From contig JAWODN010000060.1 in assembly GCA_046483285.1 (NCBI GenBank), positions 1 to 11,796 of the forward strand: a DNA stretch of 11,796 nt, read 5' to 3'. Positions 1 through 6,450 of this stretch are shown here, piece after piece (the stretch's first letter is position 1; each line of letters begins with the position of its first letter). Below the pieces are notes generated by a model. The model was not told where the DNA came from, did not search any database, and worked only from the letters and a program-made list of their open reading frames with translations. This DNA is from CAYRTV01 sp046483285. Its GTDB lineage: Bacteria; Acidobacteriota; Aminicenantia; Aminicenantales; Aminicenantaceae. A program made the position numbers and the translations under genes.

Positions 1-174
1 CCCTTTGGCCCGGACATTCACTTCGGCGATATGCCGGTATTTTTCCGTGGAAAGAACAACATCCGTTTCCATGGGAGGAGCGAGCAGTTTTTCAATGGAT
101 TTTGATCTTTTTTCGCACAATTTCTTGATCTGGGGAGTTAAATTTGCGTTTCTTGCCGTATAATTTATTTTCAT
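1..174 (-). CDS. hpf: Ribosome hibernation promoting factor HPF/RaiA family, N-terminal part (cut by window edge)
   Basis: Reading the minus strand from the ATG at 174-172 gives 58 codons that run off the window edge. The protein begins MKINYTARNANLTPQIK and continues with a KLCEKR...KLLAPP helix and a TDVVLSTEK...HIAEVNVRAKG strand pair, which is the first beta-alpha-beta unit of the HPF/RaiA ribosome-binding fold. Family members bind the 30S decoding region and inactivate or dimerise ribosomes in stationary phase. Whether this is the short or the long (dimerising) form cannot be told because the C-terminus is outside. The start overlaps the rpoN stop in an ATGA (171-174), and a strong Shine-Dalgarno GGAGGA sits in the rpoN tail at 186-181, six bases before the ATG. 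Translational coupling to rpoN is therefore likely. The rpoN-hpf order is the classical one and supports the call. Confidence 0.9.
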   Translation of the reverse strand, partial: MKINYTARNANLTPQIKKLCEKRSKSIEKLLAPPMETDVVLSTEKYRHIAEVNVRAKG

Positions 175-1610
175 TCGGATTCCTCCATTAAGTACTTTCT
201 TTTTCTTATATGCGATGGCGAAATGCGCAGCTGCTTTCGGTACTTGGCGACGGTCCGGCGGGCGATTTTGAAATTTTCCCTGGCTAAGATATCACCGATT
301 TCAATGTCGCTCAGCGGATTGTCCCGCTCCTCTTTTTCGATAAGTCTTTTGATCCTGTCTTTAATGCGCAGGGTTGAAATCTCCTCGCCGAATTCTCCGG
401 AAACCGATTTATGGAAAAAGTATTTCAGAGGAAACAATCCCCGCGGAGTCAGAATATACTTATTGGCGACCACACGTCCCACTGTCGATTCATGCACACC
501 GATTTCCTGGGCCAGCTCAATCAAAGTCAACGGTTTGATATGTTCCAGGCCCTCTTCAATGAAATCCTTCTGTTTATCCACGATGTAACGGGAAACTTTA
601 TGAATGGTGTTGTTACGCTGATCCAGGCTGCGCAAAAACCAGAATGCTTTTTTCATCTTTTCTTTCAAAAATTGATGAGCTTCCGGATTATCATGGGCGG
701 CTTTTGCCAGCATCCGGCGATAAAACCTGTTGATTCTCAACTGAGGGAGCCCTTCATTGTTTAAAGTTATGGCATAACCGTCCCCTTCTTTTTTGACAAT
801 AATATCAGGAACCACATAAAAGGTTTTTTCCCGGCTGTATTTCTTCCCGGGAGTGGGATTCAATTTTCTTATGAGATCAATATGGCTTTTGACCTCCCCC
901 AGAGAAATATCAAGATTCTTGGCGATCCGGAGATAATCGGATTTTTCAAGGAAATGAAAACAGTCCCGGATGATTTTTCTGGTGATGCCGTCCCCTAAAT
1001 CCAGGTATTCCAATTGAATCAGCAGGGCTTCTTTTAAATCAAGGCTTCCCACACCAACAGGATCGAAGCGCATAATCTCCTGACGGATGCGTTCCACCAG
1101 CCCGGACGGAGCATTCATGGTATCCGCTATTTCCTTTACCTGCGACTTTAAATAGCCGTCTTCATTGATATTTCCAATAATATAAAGGGCGATTTCTTTT
1201 TCTTTTTTTTCAAAAAAAGTGAGATTGGCCTGCCAGTCCAAATGGTCCCATAAGGAAATCGAATCGGATACAAAGTTTTCCAGGGACAACGCTTCCTTTT
1301 TCTCCCGGCTGTTAACCGCACTGAAACGGTTGTCAAAATATTCTTCGAAATACGCCTCAAATTCCCGGTCCTCTTCTGATTTTTCTTTCTCTCCTCTTTC
1401 CTCCGGGGATGCGTTTTCGGATTTTTCTTTTCCCTCATCTTTTGAACGGTCCTCATTGATTTCCAGAACGGGATTTTGTGAGAGTTCGGCGTCAATCACT
1501 TCGATGAGTTCCAAATTGGTGAGGGGCAAAAGTTTAATAGCCTGCTGCAGAGCAGGAGCCAGAATCAATTTCTGGATCTGTTTTTGATGAAGCTGCTGTT
1601 TCAGAGCCAT
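171..1610 (-). CDS. rpoN: RNA polymerase sigma-54 factor RpoN
   Basis: 479 residues, the usual length for sigma-54. Region I (about 1-50) is rich in Gln and Leu (MALKQQLHQKQIQKLILAP...LPLTNLELIEVI...SQNPVLE), the part that binds activators and blocks melting. Region II (about 52-95) is a highly charged Glu/Lys/Asp linker. The core-binding domain follows. A helix-turn-helix at about 361-385 (LTLIELAQEIGVHESTVGRV) precedes the conserved TPRGLFPLKYFF. The RpoN box, ARRTVAKYR, is at 450-458 and recognises the -24 promoter element. All hallmark parts are present and intact. It starts 23 bases after lptB, with no good Shine-Dalgarno before its ATG, and ends in an ATGA overlap with hpf. It directs RNA polymerase to -24/-12 promoters and needs AAA+ enhancer-binding proteins; none of these is encoded in the window. 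Confidence 0.98.
   Translation of the reverse strand: MALKQQLHQKQIQKLILAPALQQAIKLLPLTNLELIEVIDAELSQNPVLEINEDRSKDEGKEKSENASPEERGEKEKSEEDREFEAYFEEYFDNRFSAVNSREKKEALSLENFVSDSISLWDHLDWQANLTFFEKKEKEIALYIIGNINEDGYLKSQVKEIADTMNAPSGLVERIRQEIMRFDPVGVGSLDLKEALLIQLEYLDLGDGITRKIIRDCFHFLEKSDYLRIAKNLDISLGEVKSHIDLIRKLNPTPGKKYSREKTFYVVPDIIVKKEGDGYAITLNNEGLPQLRINRFYRRMLAKAAHDNPEAHQFLKEKMKKAFWFLRSLDQRNNTIHKVSRYIVDKQKDFIEEGLEHIKPLTLIELAQEIGVHESTVGRVVANKYILTPRGLFPLKYFFHKSVSGEFGEEISTLRIKDRIKRLIEKEERDNPLSDIEIGDILARENFKIARRTVAKYRKQLRISPSHIRKRKYLMEESE
181..186 (-). promoter_or_regulatory. Strong ribosome binding site of hpf inside rpoN
   Basis: GGAGGA on the minus strand, with six bases to the hpf ATG at 174. It lies in the codons for the last residues of RpoN (MEESE). 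It supports the ATG at 174 as the hpf start and explains how hpf is translated from the rpoN message. Confidence 0.7.
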
Positions 1611-1633
1611 ATCTTTATTCTAACCTGAATAAT

Positions 1634-2362
1634 TCATTCTAAGTTAAATTCTTCGCCCAGGTAACTTTTTTTGACATCCATAGATTCAACAATCTCCCGG
1701 GAGGTGCCCTCCATGAGGACTTCTCCTTTATCTATAATATACGCTCTGCCCGTGATCTTCAATGTTTCTCTGACGCTGTGGTCGGTGATGAGAAGCCCCA
1801 GCCCCTTTTCTTTCAAGCCGCAAATAATGTCCTGAAGGTCCTTCACGGCCAAAGGATCTATACCGGTAAAAGGTTCATCCAGCAGGATGAATTCCGGATC
1901 AACAACCAAGGCGCGGGCTATCTCCAGACGGCGTCTTTCTCCGCCCGAAAGAGTATACGCCTTGGCGCCTTTCAAGCGGAGCAATCCCAATTCCTTGAGA
2001 ATCGCCTGGATATCATGGCTTCTGTTCTCCGGCCCTTCCTTGGTCAAATCCCCCACCGCCCATAAATTATCTTCAACCGTCAATTTCCGGAAAGCCGAGG
2101 GTTCCTGCGGAAGCAAACACAGCCCCCGCCTGGCGCGAAGAAACATGGGGAGCCGGGTGATGTCCTCCCCGTCCAATGTCACCGTCCCCCCGTCCATGGG
2201 AATAAGCCCGAGAATCAAAGAAAAGGTGGTTGTCTTCCCGGCCCCGTTAGGGCCCAGCAGCCCCACGATTTCCCCGGTTCGAACCCGCAGTGACACATTG
2301 CGGACCACCTGCTTTTTTCCGTATTGTTTTTTTAGACCGGCGGCTTCTAAATATTTTTCCAT
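1634..2362 (-). CDS. lptB: LPS export ABC transporter ATPase LptB
   Basis: 242 residues, normal for LptB. Walker A is GPNGAGKTT (37-45), the Q-loop is LLPQE (83-87), the ABC signature is LSGGERRR (138-145), Walker B is FILLDEP (158-164) and the switch His is in TDHSV (193-197). The C-terminal SYLGEEF is typical of LptB rather than of the related LivG/LivF branched-chain amino acid ATPases. LptB2 powers LptF/LptG to extract LPS from the inner membrane and push it along LptC/LptA; lptF and lptG are not in the window. It lies three bases downstream of the lptC/lptA fusion gene and 23 bases upstream of rpoN, so one transcript is very likely. No clear Shine-Dalgarno precedes the ATG, which suggests coupling to the preceding gene. 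Confidence 0.96.
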   Translation of the reverse strand: MEKYLEAAGLKKQYGKKQVVRNVSLRVRTGEIVGLLGPNGAGKTTTFSLILGLIPMDGGTVTLDGEDITRLPMFLRARRGLCLLPQEPSAFRKLTVEDNLWAVGDLTKEGPENRSHDIQAILKELGLLRLKGAKAYTLSGGERRRLEIARALVVDPEFILLDEPFTGIDPLAVKDLQDIICGLKEKGLGLLITDHSVRETLKITGRAYIIDKGEVLMEGTSREIVESMDVKKSYLGEEFNLE

Positions 2363-2365
2363 ATT

Positions 2366-4261
2366 TCACGGCTTTTTTATGACAGTGTGGGATCTTTTCC
2401 TGCCCTGGTTTTCGATGATGATTTTTCCGCCCGACAGGTTGAAAATCAATTTATCACCCTCCGTGCGCCCTTGATCTTTATCTGTTAAAACCGGCTTTCC
2501 GGTTAATACGATTTCGTTTTGTTCGGCCGAAAAAAAGGCTTGTCCGCCTTGAGCTTCATAAGAACCCTGTTTGATAACAACATGGGTCCGGGCGCTGAGT
2601 CCTCTCATTTTCCCTTCGCCTTCCCCCAAACCCAAAGTGATTTCCCCGGCTTCCAATACCGCTCCTTCCACGGTGAAAGAGCAATCCTCTTCAAAAAAAA
2701 TTCTATACCGGCTGGGTTGATAATCCAGTTTTTGAGCGGTGATCTCAATTCTTCTCTCTTCATCCCCGTCTTCCGTCTTATAATGGAAAACAAATCTCAC
2801 GTCTCCTTCAGCCGATACTTTTCCGCTCCCTTTATCCAAAACAAGATTTTCGGATTCCAGCATTTCTTTCTGCTGCCAGAATTTGGTTTCTCCTTTAAAG
2901 ATAAAACGCTGACTGGAGGTGACATATCTCATTTCTTCACTTTTGATGAACAGCGGTTCAGAGGATGAAAAAAAACCCGGATTCGTATTTCCCGAGGGAT
3001 CCAAAACAACTTCCGCCCCGTTATTCACTTCCAGATTGCGGTTACTCAAATAATATTCCATGTCCCCGCCCCAAACTTCAAAACCGGGCGCCGTGACCTT
3101 GGCAGCGCCCGACTCGCCCCGCAGAATTTCCAAGACGTTTTTCCGGCTCTTGATCCTCAAAACCCCCGCCTCTATCCGGAAATTTTCTTCCTTTTCCTTT
3201 TCTTCATGCAGACGGACAAGTCCCCGGGCAAAAAATTCCTTCAGCCCCCCTCCGCGATTCAATCGAAATCGCAGCTCCTGTGACGAGAGACGCATCGAAT
3301 CTCCGGAATCATTGGCGACGGCGCCTTCGCATTTTTGGTTCGACCGAAATTCCTGAATCTTCACCTCATCGTGAAAAAAAATGACAGCCATTTCTTCAGA
3401 AATAAAACTCTTTCCGCCGGCGGCCAGAAGGCCTTCCAAGGTTTCAGGGGATTCCGCTGGAGAAGATTCTCCGGTCTCATTCCCGCCCAGCCGGACCTCC
3501 GCCCGGCCTTCCATCTTGACCGATCTCAAGTATTCCCGGTCTGAGGTCAGCCTGAATTCAACAATATCGGCCCGGGCATGATTATTTCCGATGTGCACTT
3601 CCACATCCCCCCGTAAAAACCCATGCCCCCATTTTCTTAAATATTCGATTTCATCACAGTCGATCAGAACCGGATCAGAGGCGCCGCCGGGCGTCATTTC
3701 CAGGCGCACATTCTTTTGGAGAAACAATTCTTTTCTTCTGACATTCCACAGAACCTTTTCCGCTTTCCCCGTCAGCCGGGAGGAATGAAACCCAACCCCT
3801 TCATCGCCTCCAACCACACCTTCCTTTGAATCATACTTCAGGGAAGAGGCATCCACAGTCATGTCTTCAAATTCGATCCTGGCCTGTCCGTTAACCTGGA
3901 ACCATTCTCCTTCCTCATCATGTATGATTTCTTCCCCGGTGAACAGAATATTCTCTTTCTGCCCGGGCTGAGGAAACGCCACCCAGACCGAACCCTCCAA
4001 ATGATACAGCCCGTCTGTACCCCGGTAATGACGTTCCGCTTCGAACTCCAAAACCGGACGCCCCTTTTCCTCTTCCATATGGCGTATTTTTTCCTTTTCC
4101 TCCATCCGCCTGAGTCCGATGTCCTGGTCCTGCGGCTTCACAGGAGTCCGGTTTTGCGCACGGAAGAAAAAATTGATCCCCACCGCCACCACCACCGCGG
4201 CCAGCAGCAAAAGGGTTAAATATTTCAAAGCCCGAATAAAAGGAGTGTCTAATCTATTCAT
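2366..4261 (-). CDS. LptC-LptA-type fusion: membrane-anchored LPS transport bridge protein with several OstA-like repeats
   Basis: 631 residues. A short cytoplasmic N-terminus is followed by one hydrophobic helix (about 14-33, LTLLLLAAVVVAVGI) with no signal-peptidase site, as in LptC. A charged linker (about 48-68) follows, and then an extended beta-rich periplasmic region. Repeated patterns such as GKAEKV...LQKNVRLEM (165-189), EIEYLRKWGHGFLRGDVEVHI (205-224) and ADIVEFRL are of the LptC/OstA (LptA) beta-jellyroll type. The C-terminal part (AEQNEIVLTGKPVLTD...GDKLIFNLSGGK) resembles LptA. LptC and LptA of Escherichia coli are about 190 and 185 residues, so this protein is far longer than a simple sum and may hold extra jellyroll units. 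Its position directly before lptB supports the function: carrying LPS from LptB2FG towards the outer membrane. There is no strong Shine-Dalgarno before ATG 4261. A six-codon ORF (4274-4254) overlaps this start in another frame and may deliver ribosomes by re-initiation. Domain borders are estimates by eye. Confidence 0.85.
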   Translation of the reverse strand: MNRLDTPFIRALKYLTLLLLAAVVVAVGINFFFRAQNRTPVKPQDQDIGLRRMEEKEKIRHMEEEKGRPVLEFEAERHYRGTDGLYHLEGSVWVAFPQPGQKENILFTGEEIIHDEEGEWFQVNGQARIEFEDMTVDASSLKYDSKEGVVGGDEGVGFHSSRLTGKAEKVLWNVRRKELFLQKNVRLEMTPGGASDPVLIDCDEIEYLRKWGHGFLRGDVEVHIGNNHARADIVEFRLTSDREYLRSVKMEGRAEVRLGGNETGESSPAESPETLEGLLAAGGKSFISEEMAVIFFHDEVKIQEFRSNQKCEGAVANDSGDSMRLSSQELRFRLNRGGGLKEFFARGLVRLHEEKEKEENFRIEAGVLRIKSRKNVLEILRGESGAAKVTAPGFEVWGGDMEYYLSNRNLEVNNGAEVVLDPSGNTNPGFFSSSEPLFIKSEEMRYVTSSQRFIFKGETKFWQQKEMLESENLVLDKGSGKVSAEGDVRFVFHYKTEDGDEERRIEITAQKLDYQPSRYRIFFEEDCSFTVEGAVLEAGEITLGLGEGEGKMRGLSARTHVVIKQGSYEAQGGQAFFSAEQNEIVLTGKPVLTDKDQGRTEGDKLIFNLSGGKIIIENQGRKRSHTVIKKP

Positions 4262-4270
4262 CTGATTTTT

Positions 4271-4375
4271 TCATATCTTGCGGGTGGCGAAGCCGCCATG
4301 AATAATCACTAAGAAAATCGTTTCTTTGTCGCCATTCTTCAGCACCCGCGCCTGTGAATAAAACAAATTCATCAT
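4271..4375 (-). CDS. Possible 34-residue leader ORF upstream of the lptC/lptA gene
   Basis: On the minus strand, ATG ATG at 4375-4370 opens a 34-codon frame that ends in TGA at 4273-4271. It would encode a small protein beginning MMNLFYSQARVLKNG and ending GGFATRKI, which I do not recognise. The case for it is positional. A TATAAT box ends only eight bases before the first ATG, so the message could start at or next to the start codon. The stop overlaps the next ATG (4274) in an ATGA, the same junction used between real genes in this window. Third codon positions are mostly G or C, like its neighbours. Against it are the short length, the absence of a ribosome binding site, and the overlap with strong inverted repeats that could explain the sequence as RNA structure instead. 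Confidence 0.3.
   Translation of the reverse strand: MMNLFYSQARVLKNGDKETIFLVIIHGGFATRKI
4280..4349 (-). other. Structured leader: nested inverted repeats between recJ and lptC/lptA
   Basis: Three nested pairs of arms are present. GCGGGTG (4280-4286) pairs with CACCCGC (4343-4349). TGGCGA (4285-4290) pairs with TCGCCA (4329-4334). AAGAAA (4311-4316) pairs with TTTCTT (4321-4326) across a four-base loop. The first two arms share bases on one side, so the RNA would be a bulged long stem enclosing a small hairpin. It lies downstream of the promoter at 4384-4413 and ends about 20 bases before the lptC/lptA ATG. No T-tract follows, so it is not an intrinsic terminator. It could control translation of the LPS operon or be a degenerate repeat element; the family is not recognised. 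Confidence 0.5.
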
Positions 4376-4383
4376 AGGAAATT

Positions 4384-4413
4384 ATTATACCTGATTTAAA
4401 GGAAACGTTTCAC
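4384..4413 (-). promoter_or_regulatory. Sigma-70-type promoter for the lptC/lptA-lptB-rpoN-hpf operon
   Basis: The minus strand has a perfect -10 TATAAT at 4389-4384 and GTGAAA at 4413-4408 (four of six matches to TTGACA), with an 18-base spacer. It lies in the 193-base gap after the recJ stop, so the LPS operon can be transcribed separately from recJ. The predicted start, near 4377-4375, is at the ATG ATG of the possible leader ORF. An eight-base C run (4417-4424) lies just upstream. Confidence 0.55.
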
Positions 4414-4454
4414 CCTCCCCCCCCACGGCATGTGAACTTCTCTATAAAAAGAAG

Positions 4455-6155
4455 TCACGAAGACGGCTTCAGGTCTTCCAGAATAAGAACGACCTGTTCC
4501 TCACCGAGATATTCCGAAGTCTGCAGGGAATAAACAATATCAATTTCATCGCCGCTGGACAGAATTTCCCCCCAATCTTCACGGCCCCATCCCAACGCTT
4601 CGTACACCCGGTTTTCTTTCCGAACCAGCAATTTGGTATGTCTTCCTTTTAGAACCTGCGGCGGAGATATGACTTTAACCTTTTCGGACAGAAATAAGGG
4701 GCGGGGATTTCCGGCTCCATGCGGAGCCAGCCGCTGCATTTCTTCCATAAAAGAACCGTTGATCTCATCCAAATCCATTCCGGCGTCGATCTGGATTTTT
4801 CTTTTGAGATCCTGTTTGGAAAGTCTGCGTTTGGTGTAATCATTCAAAACCGTCTTCAACTCACCCATTCTTTTCTGTTCCAATTCACACCCCACGGCGT
4901 GGGTATGGCCGCCGTAGCTTAAGAATTGGCTGCGGTTGTCTTCCAGGCACTGGATCAGCGGAAATCCCGGAATGCTTCGGCCGGAACCGTAAGCCCGGCC
5001 GTCCTGGTAAGCGAACAAAATAACCGGCTGATGAAAAAGTTTTTTTAATTTGGAAGCCACAATCCCGATAGTCCCCCGGTGCCATTTTTCGCTGCCAAGC
5101 AAGATCATCCTGTATTTTTCATGCAGGCGGCGGACTTGAATTAAATCAAGAGATTCCGCATAATTCCGCTGTTCTATTTTTTGTCTCTGATTGTTCAGCC
5201 GGTCCAGCTGCTGAGCAATGGCTGCACTTTCGTTTGCCGATAGTGTGGAAAACAAGCGCACGGCCAGAGCCGGGTCCCCCATCCGGCCGGCGGCATTGAT
5301 TCTCGGTCCTATACGAAATCCCACATCCCCTGCAGAGACGGGTTTCCCCTGATGAAGTCCGCACACCTCCAGGATGCTGATTAAACCCCGGTTGGACGGC
5401 TTCCGCAGCGCATCCAAACCATACTTGACGAACAGCCGGTTCTCGCCTCTGAGCTCGACGATGTCCGCGATGGTCCCGATGGATACCAATTTCAAATAAT
5501 GAATGAACTGATGGTCCAGGTTCCGTTTTTGAAGAAGCGCCTGCACAAGCTTAAACACCACTCCCACTCCGGCCAGTTTCCGGTCGGGATATGAGGAATC
5601 CGGCAGCGCGGGATCGACCACGGCTTCAGCTGAAGGGATTTCAGGGCCGGGAAGATGGTGATCGGTTATTATGACATCGATATTCTTTTCACGGGCTAAC
5701 CGGACAAAATCAACGGCCCGGATCCCGCAATCCACGCTGATCACCAAAGATGTCTTTTTCTCCTGAATCACTTCCAGGAAGTGCGGTTTCAGTCCATACC
5801 CGTCCTGAATGCGGTTGGGCACAAGAAAGTCCACCTTTCCGCCCATTTTTTCCAGCGCACGCATCAAAATCACCACGGACAAAACGCCGTCCACGTCATA
5901 ATCGCCGAAAATCAGGATGTTTTCCTGCGCGGATAACGCCTTTTCTATCCTATCCACCGCTTTTTTCATATCCGGCATGAGATAGGGATCATGGAGGTCA
6001 TTCATTCCGCCGAAAAGAAAATGCTGTGCGTCTTCGCAGCTTGTAACTCCCCGGTTAACCAGAACCTGGGCGGCCGGAATGGAAATCCCCAATTCACGGG
6101 AAAGCCGTTCAGCCGGTTCATCTAAACGGGGAGGAAGCCAAATTGATTCTCGCAT
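4455..6155 (-). CDS. recJ: Single-stranded-DNA-specific 5'-3' exonuclease RecJ
   Basis: 566 residues, typical of RecJ. The DHH phosphoesterase motifs are intact: DYDVDG (85-90), SVDCGI (140-145), TDHH (164-167) and the later Asp in GTIADIVEL (227-235). They coordinate the two catalytic metal ions. The linker motif GPRINAAGRM (283-292), the GSGRSIPGF segment (390-398) and GGHTHAVG (415-422) mark the DHHA1 domain. A C-terminal OB-like segment follows. The enzyme degrades single-stranded DNA with 5'-3' polarity in recombination and mismatch repair in the cytoplasm. AAAGGA at 6169-6164, eight bases from the ATG, supports this start. No T-rich terminator follows the stop: a stem over 4432-4458 lacks a U-tract, so read-through into the LPS operon is possible. 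The gene diverges from ftsY. Confidence 0.97.
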   Translation of the reverse strand: MRESIWLPPRLDEPAERLSRELGISIPAAQVLVNRGVTSCEDAQHFLFGGMNDLHDPYLMPDMKKAVDRIEKALSAQENILIFGDYDVDGVLSVVILMRALEKMGGKVDFLVPNRIQDGYGLKPHFLEVIQEKKTSLVISVDCGIRAVDFVRLAREKNIDVIITDHHLPGPEIPSAEAVVDPALPDSSYPDRKLAGVGVVFKLVQALLQKRNLDHQFIHYLKLVSIGTIADIVELRGENRLFVKYGLDALRKPSNRGLISILEVCGLHQGKPVSAGDVGFRIGPRINAAGRMGDPALAVRLFSTLSANESAAIAQQLDRLNNQRQKIEQRNYAESLDLIQVRRLHEKYRMILLGSEKWHRGTIGIVASKLKKLFHQPVILFAYQDGRAYGSGRSIPGFPLIQCLEDNRSQFLSYGGHTHAVGCELEQKRMGELKTVLNDYTKRRLSKQDLKRKIQIDAGMDLDEINGSFMEEMQRLAPHGAGNPRPLFLSEKVKVISPPQVLKGRHTKLLVRKENRVYEALGWGREDWGEILSSGDEIDIVYSLQTSEYLGEEQVVLILEDLKPSS

Positions 6156-6223
6156 ATATACTTTCCTTTACCTGAATGGAAACAACCTTCTCTCATCATC
6201 CCCACCCAGGCCGCAATCTCATG

Positions 6224-6264
6224 CGCCGGTGTCATGGTTCGCCGGTGTGTGACACAAATGACAC
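6224..6264. repeat. Cluster of short direct and inverted repeats, possible operator between recJ and ftsY
   Basis: CGCCGGTGT occurs twice, at 6224-6232 and 6240-6248, 16 bases apart. GTGTCAT (6229-6235) and ATGACAC (6258-6264) form a perfect seven-base inverted repeat. TGACAC occurs twice on the plus strand, at 6250-6255 and 6259-6264. TGTGA (6248-6252), six bases, then TGACA (6259-6263) matches nine of the ten core positions of a CRP-type site (TGTGA-N6-TCACA). The cluster lies 70-110 bases upstream of recJ and about 145 bases upstream of the ftsY -35 box. Binding by a CRP/FNR-family regulator is inference from the motif alone. Confidence 0.3.
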
Positions 6265-6311
6265 GTTTTTCCAAGCCCTAAACATTAACACATCATTCAT
6301 GCAGCCGCAAT

Positions 6312-6350
6312 AAAAAATCCTGCGGGATTCCCCCGCCGCCGCCTTTTTTT
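6312..6350. terminator. GC-rich hairpin flanked by T-tracts on both strands (terminator-like)
   Basis: GCGGG (6322-6326) pairs with CCCGC (6332-6336). An alternative stem is AATCC (6316-6320) with GGATT (6325-6329). On the minus strand the hairpin runs directly into six Ts (6317-6312). On the plus strand seven Ts lie at 6344-6350, seven bases beyond the stem. The minus-strand version looks more like an intrinsic terminator. The neighbouring genes point away from this place, so no known transcript needs ending here. The rest of the 6156-6450 spacer holds the repeats at 6224-6264, the recJ ribosome binding site and the ftsY promoter; I see no RNA gene in it. Confidence 0.3.
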
Positions 6351-6409
6351 GCGCGGGATTTCGACAAAACCATAACTGTCACCACGGCACAGGGCGGATG
6401 ATGCTTCCG

Positions 6410-6438
6410 TTGACATTAAACCGGATGAAAAATATAAT
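6410..6438 (+). promoter_or_regulatory. Perfect-consensus sigma-70 promoter of ftsY
   Basis: TTGACA at 6410-6415 and TATAAT at 6433-6438 are separated by exactly 17 bases: all twelve consensus positions match and the spacing is optimal. The predicted transcription start (about 6445-6447) is only four to six bases before the ftsY ATG at 6451. It should drive the whole ftsY-ribD-ribE-ribBA-HEAT run strongly. Confidence 0.8.
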
Positions 6439-6450
6439 TCCAATACAATC

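Noticed and set aside
171..1610. Charged low-complexity stretch in rpoN (about residues 52-95) as a frameshift or foreign insert
   Set aside because: Sigma-54 proteins normally have an acidic, variable Region II here; the frame and flanking motifs are intact.
1617..1622. TAGAAT on the minus strand, six bases before the rpoN ATG, as a third leaderless promoter
   Set aside because: No acceptable -35 element lies 16-18 bases upstream, and rpoN is only 23 bases from lptB, so operon transcription is the simpler reading.
4432..4458. Stem-loop over the recJ stop codon (ACTTCT 4436-4441 with AGAAGT 4450-4455, extended by GTG/CAC)
   Set aside because: In the direction of recJ transcription it is followed by a G-rich run, not Ts, so it does not qualify as an intrinsic terminator.
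5085..5095. TGGCAC on the minus strand inside recJ as a sigma-54 promoter
   Set aside because: The -12 element (TTGC) is missing at the needed spacing, and the place is within coding sequence.
6122..6300. Two minus-strand mini-ORFs upstream of recJ (22 codons, 6300-6232; 37 codons, 6235-6122) joined by ATGA
   Set aside because: No ribosome binding site or promoter seen for them, the second runs out of frame into recJ, and the sequence is better explained by the repeats there. recJ has its own good ribosome binding site.
6156..6450. FMN riboswitch, small SRP RNA or tRNA in the recJ-ftsY spacer
   Set aside because: None of the conserved motifs of these RNAs (for example the SRP GGAAGCAGCC loop or the FMN-element core) is present on either strand.
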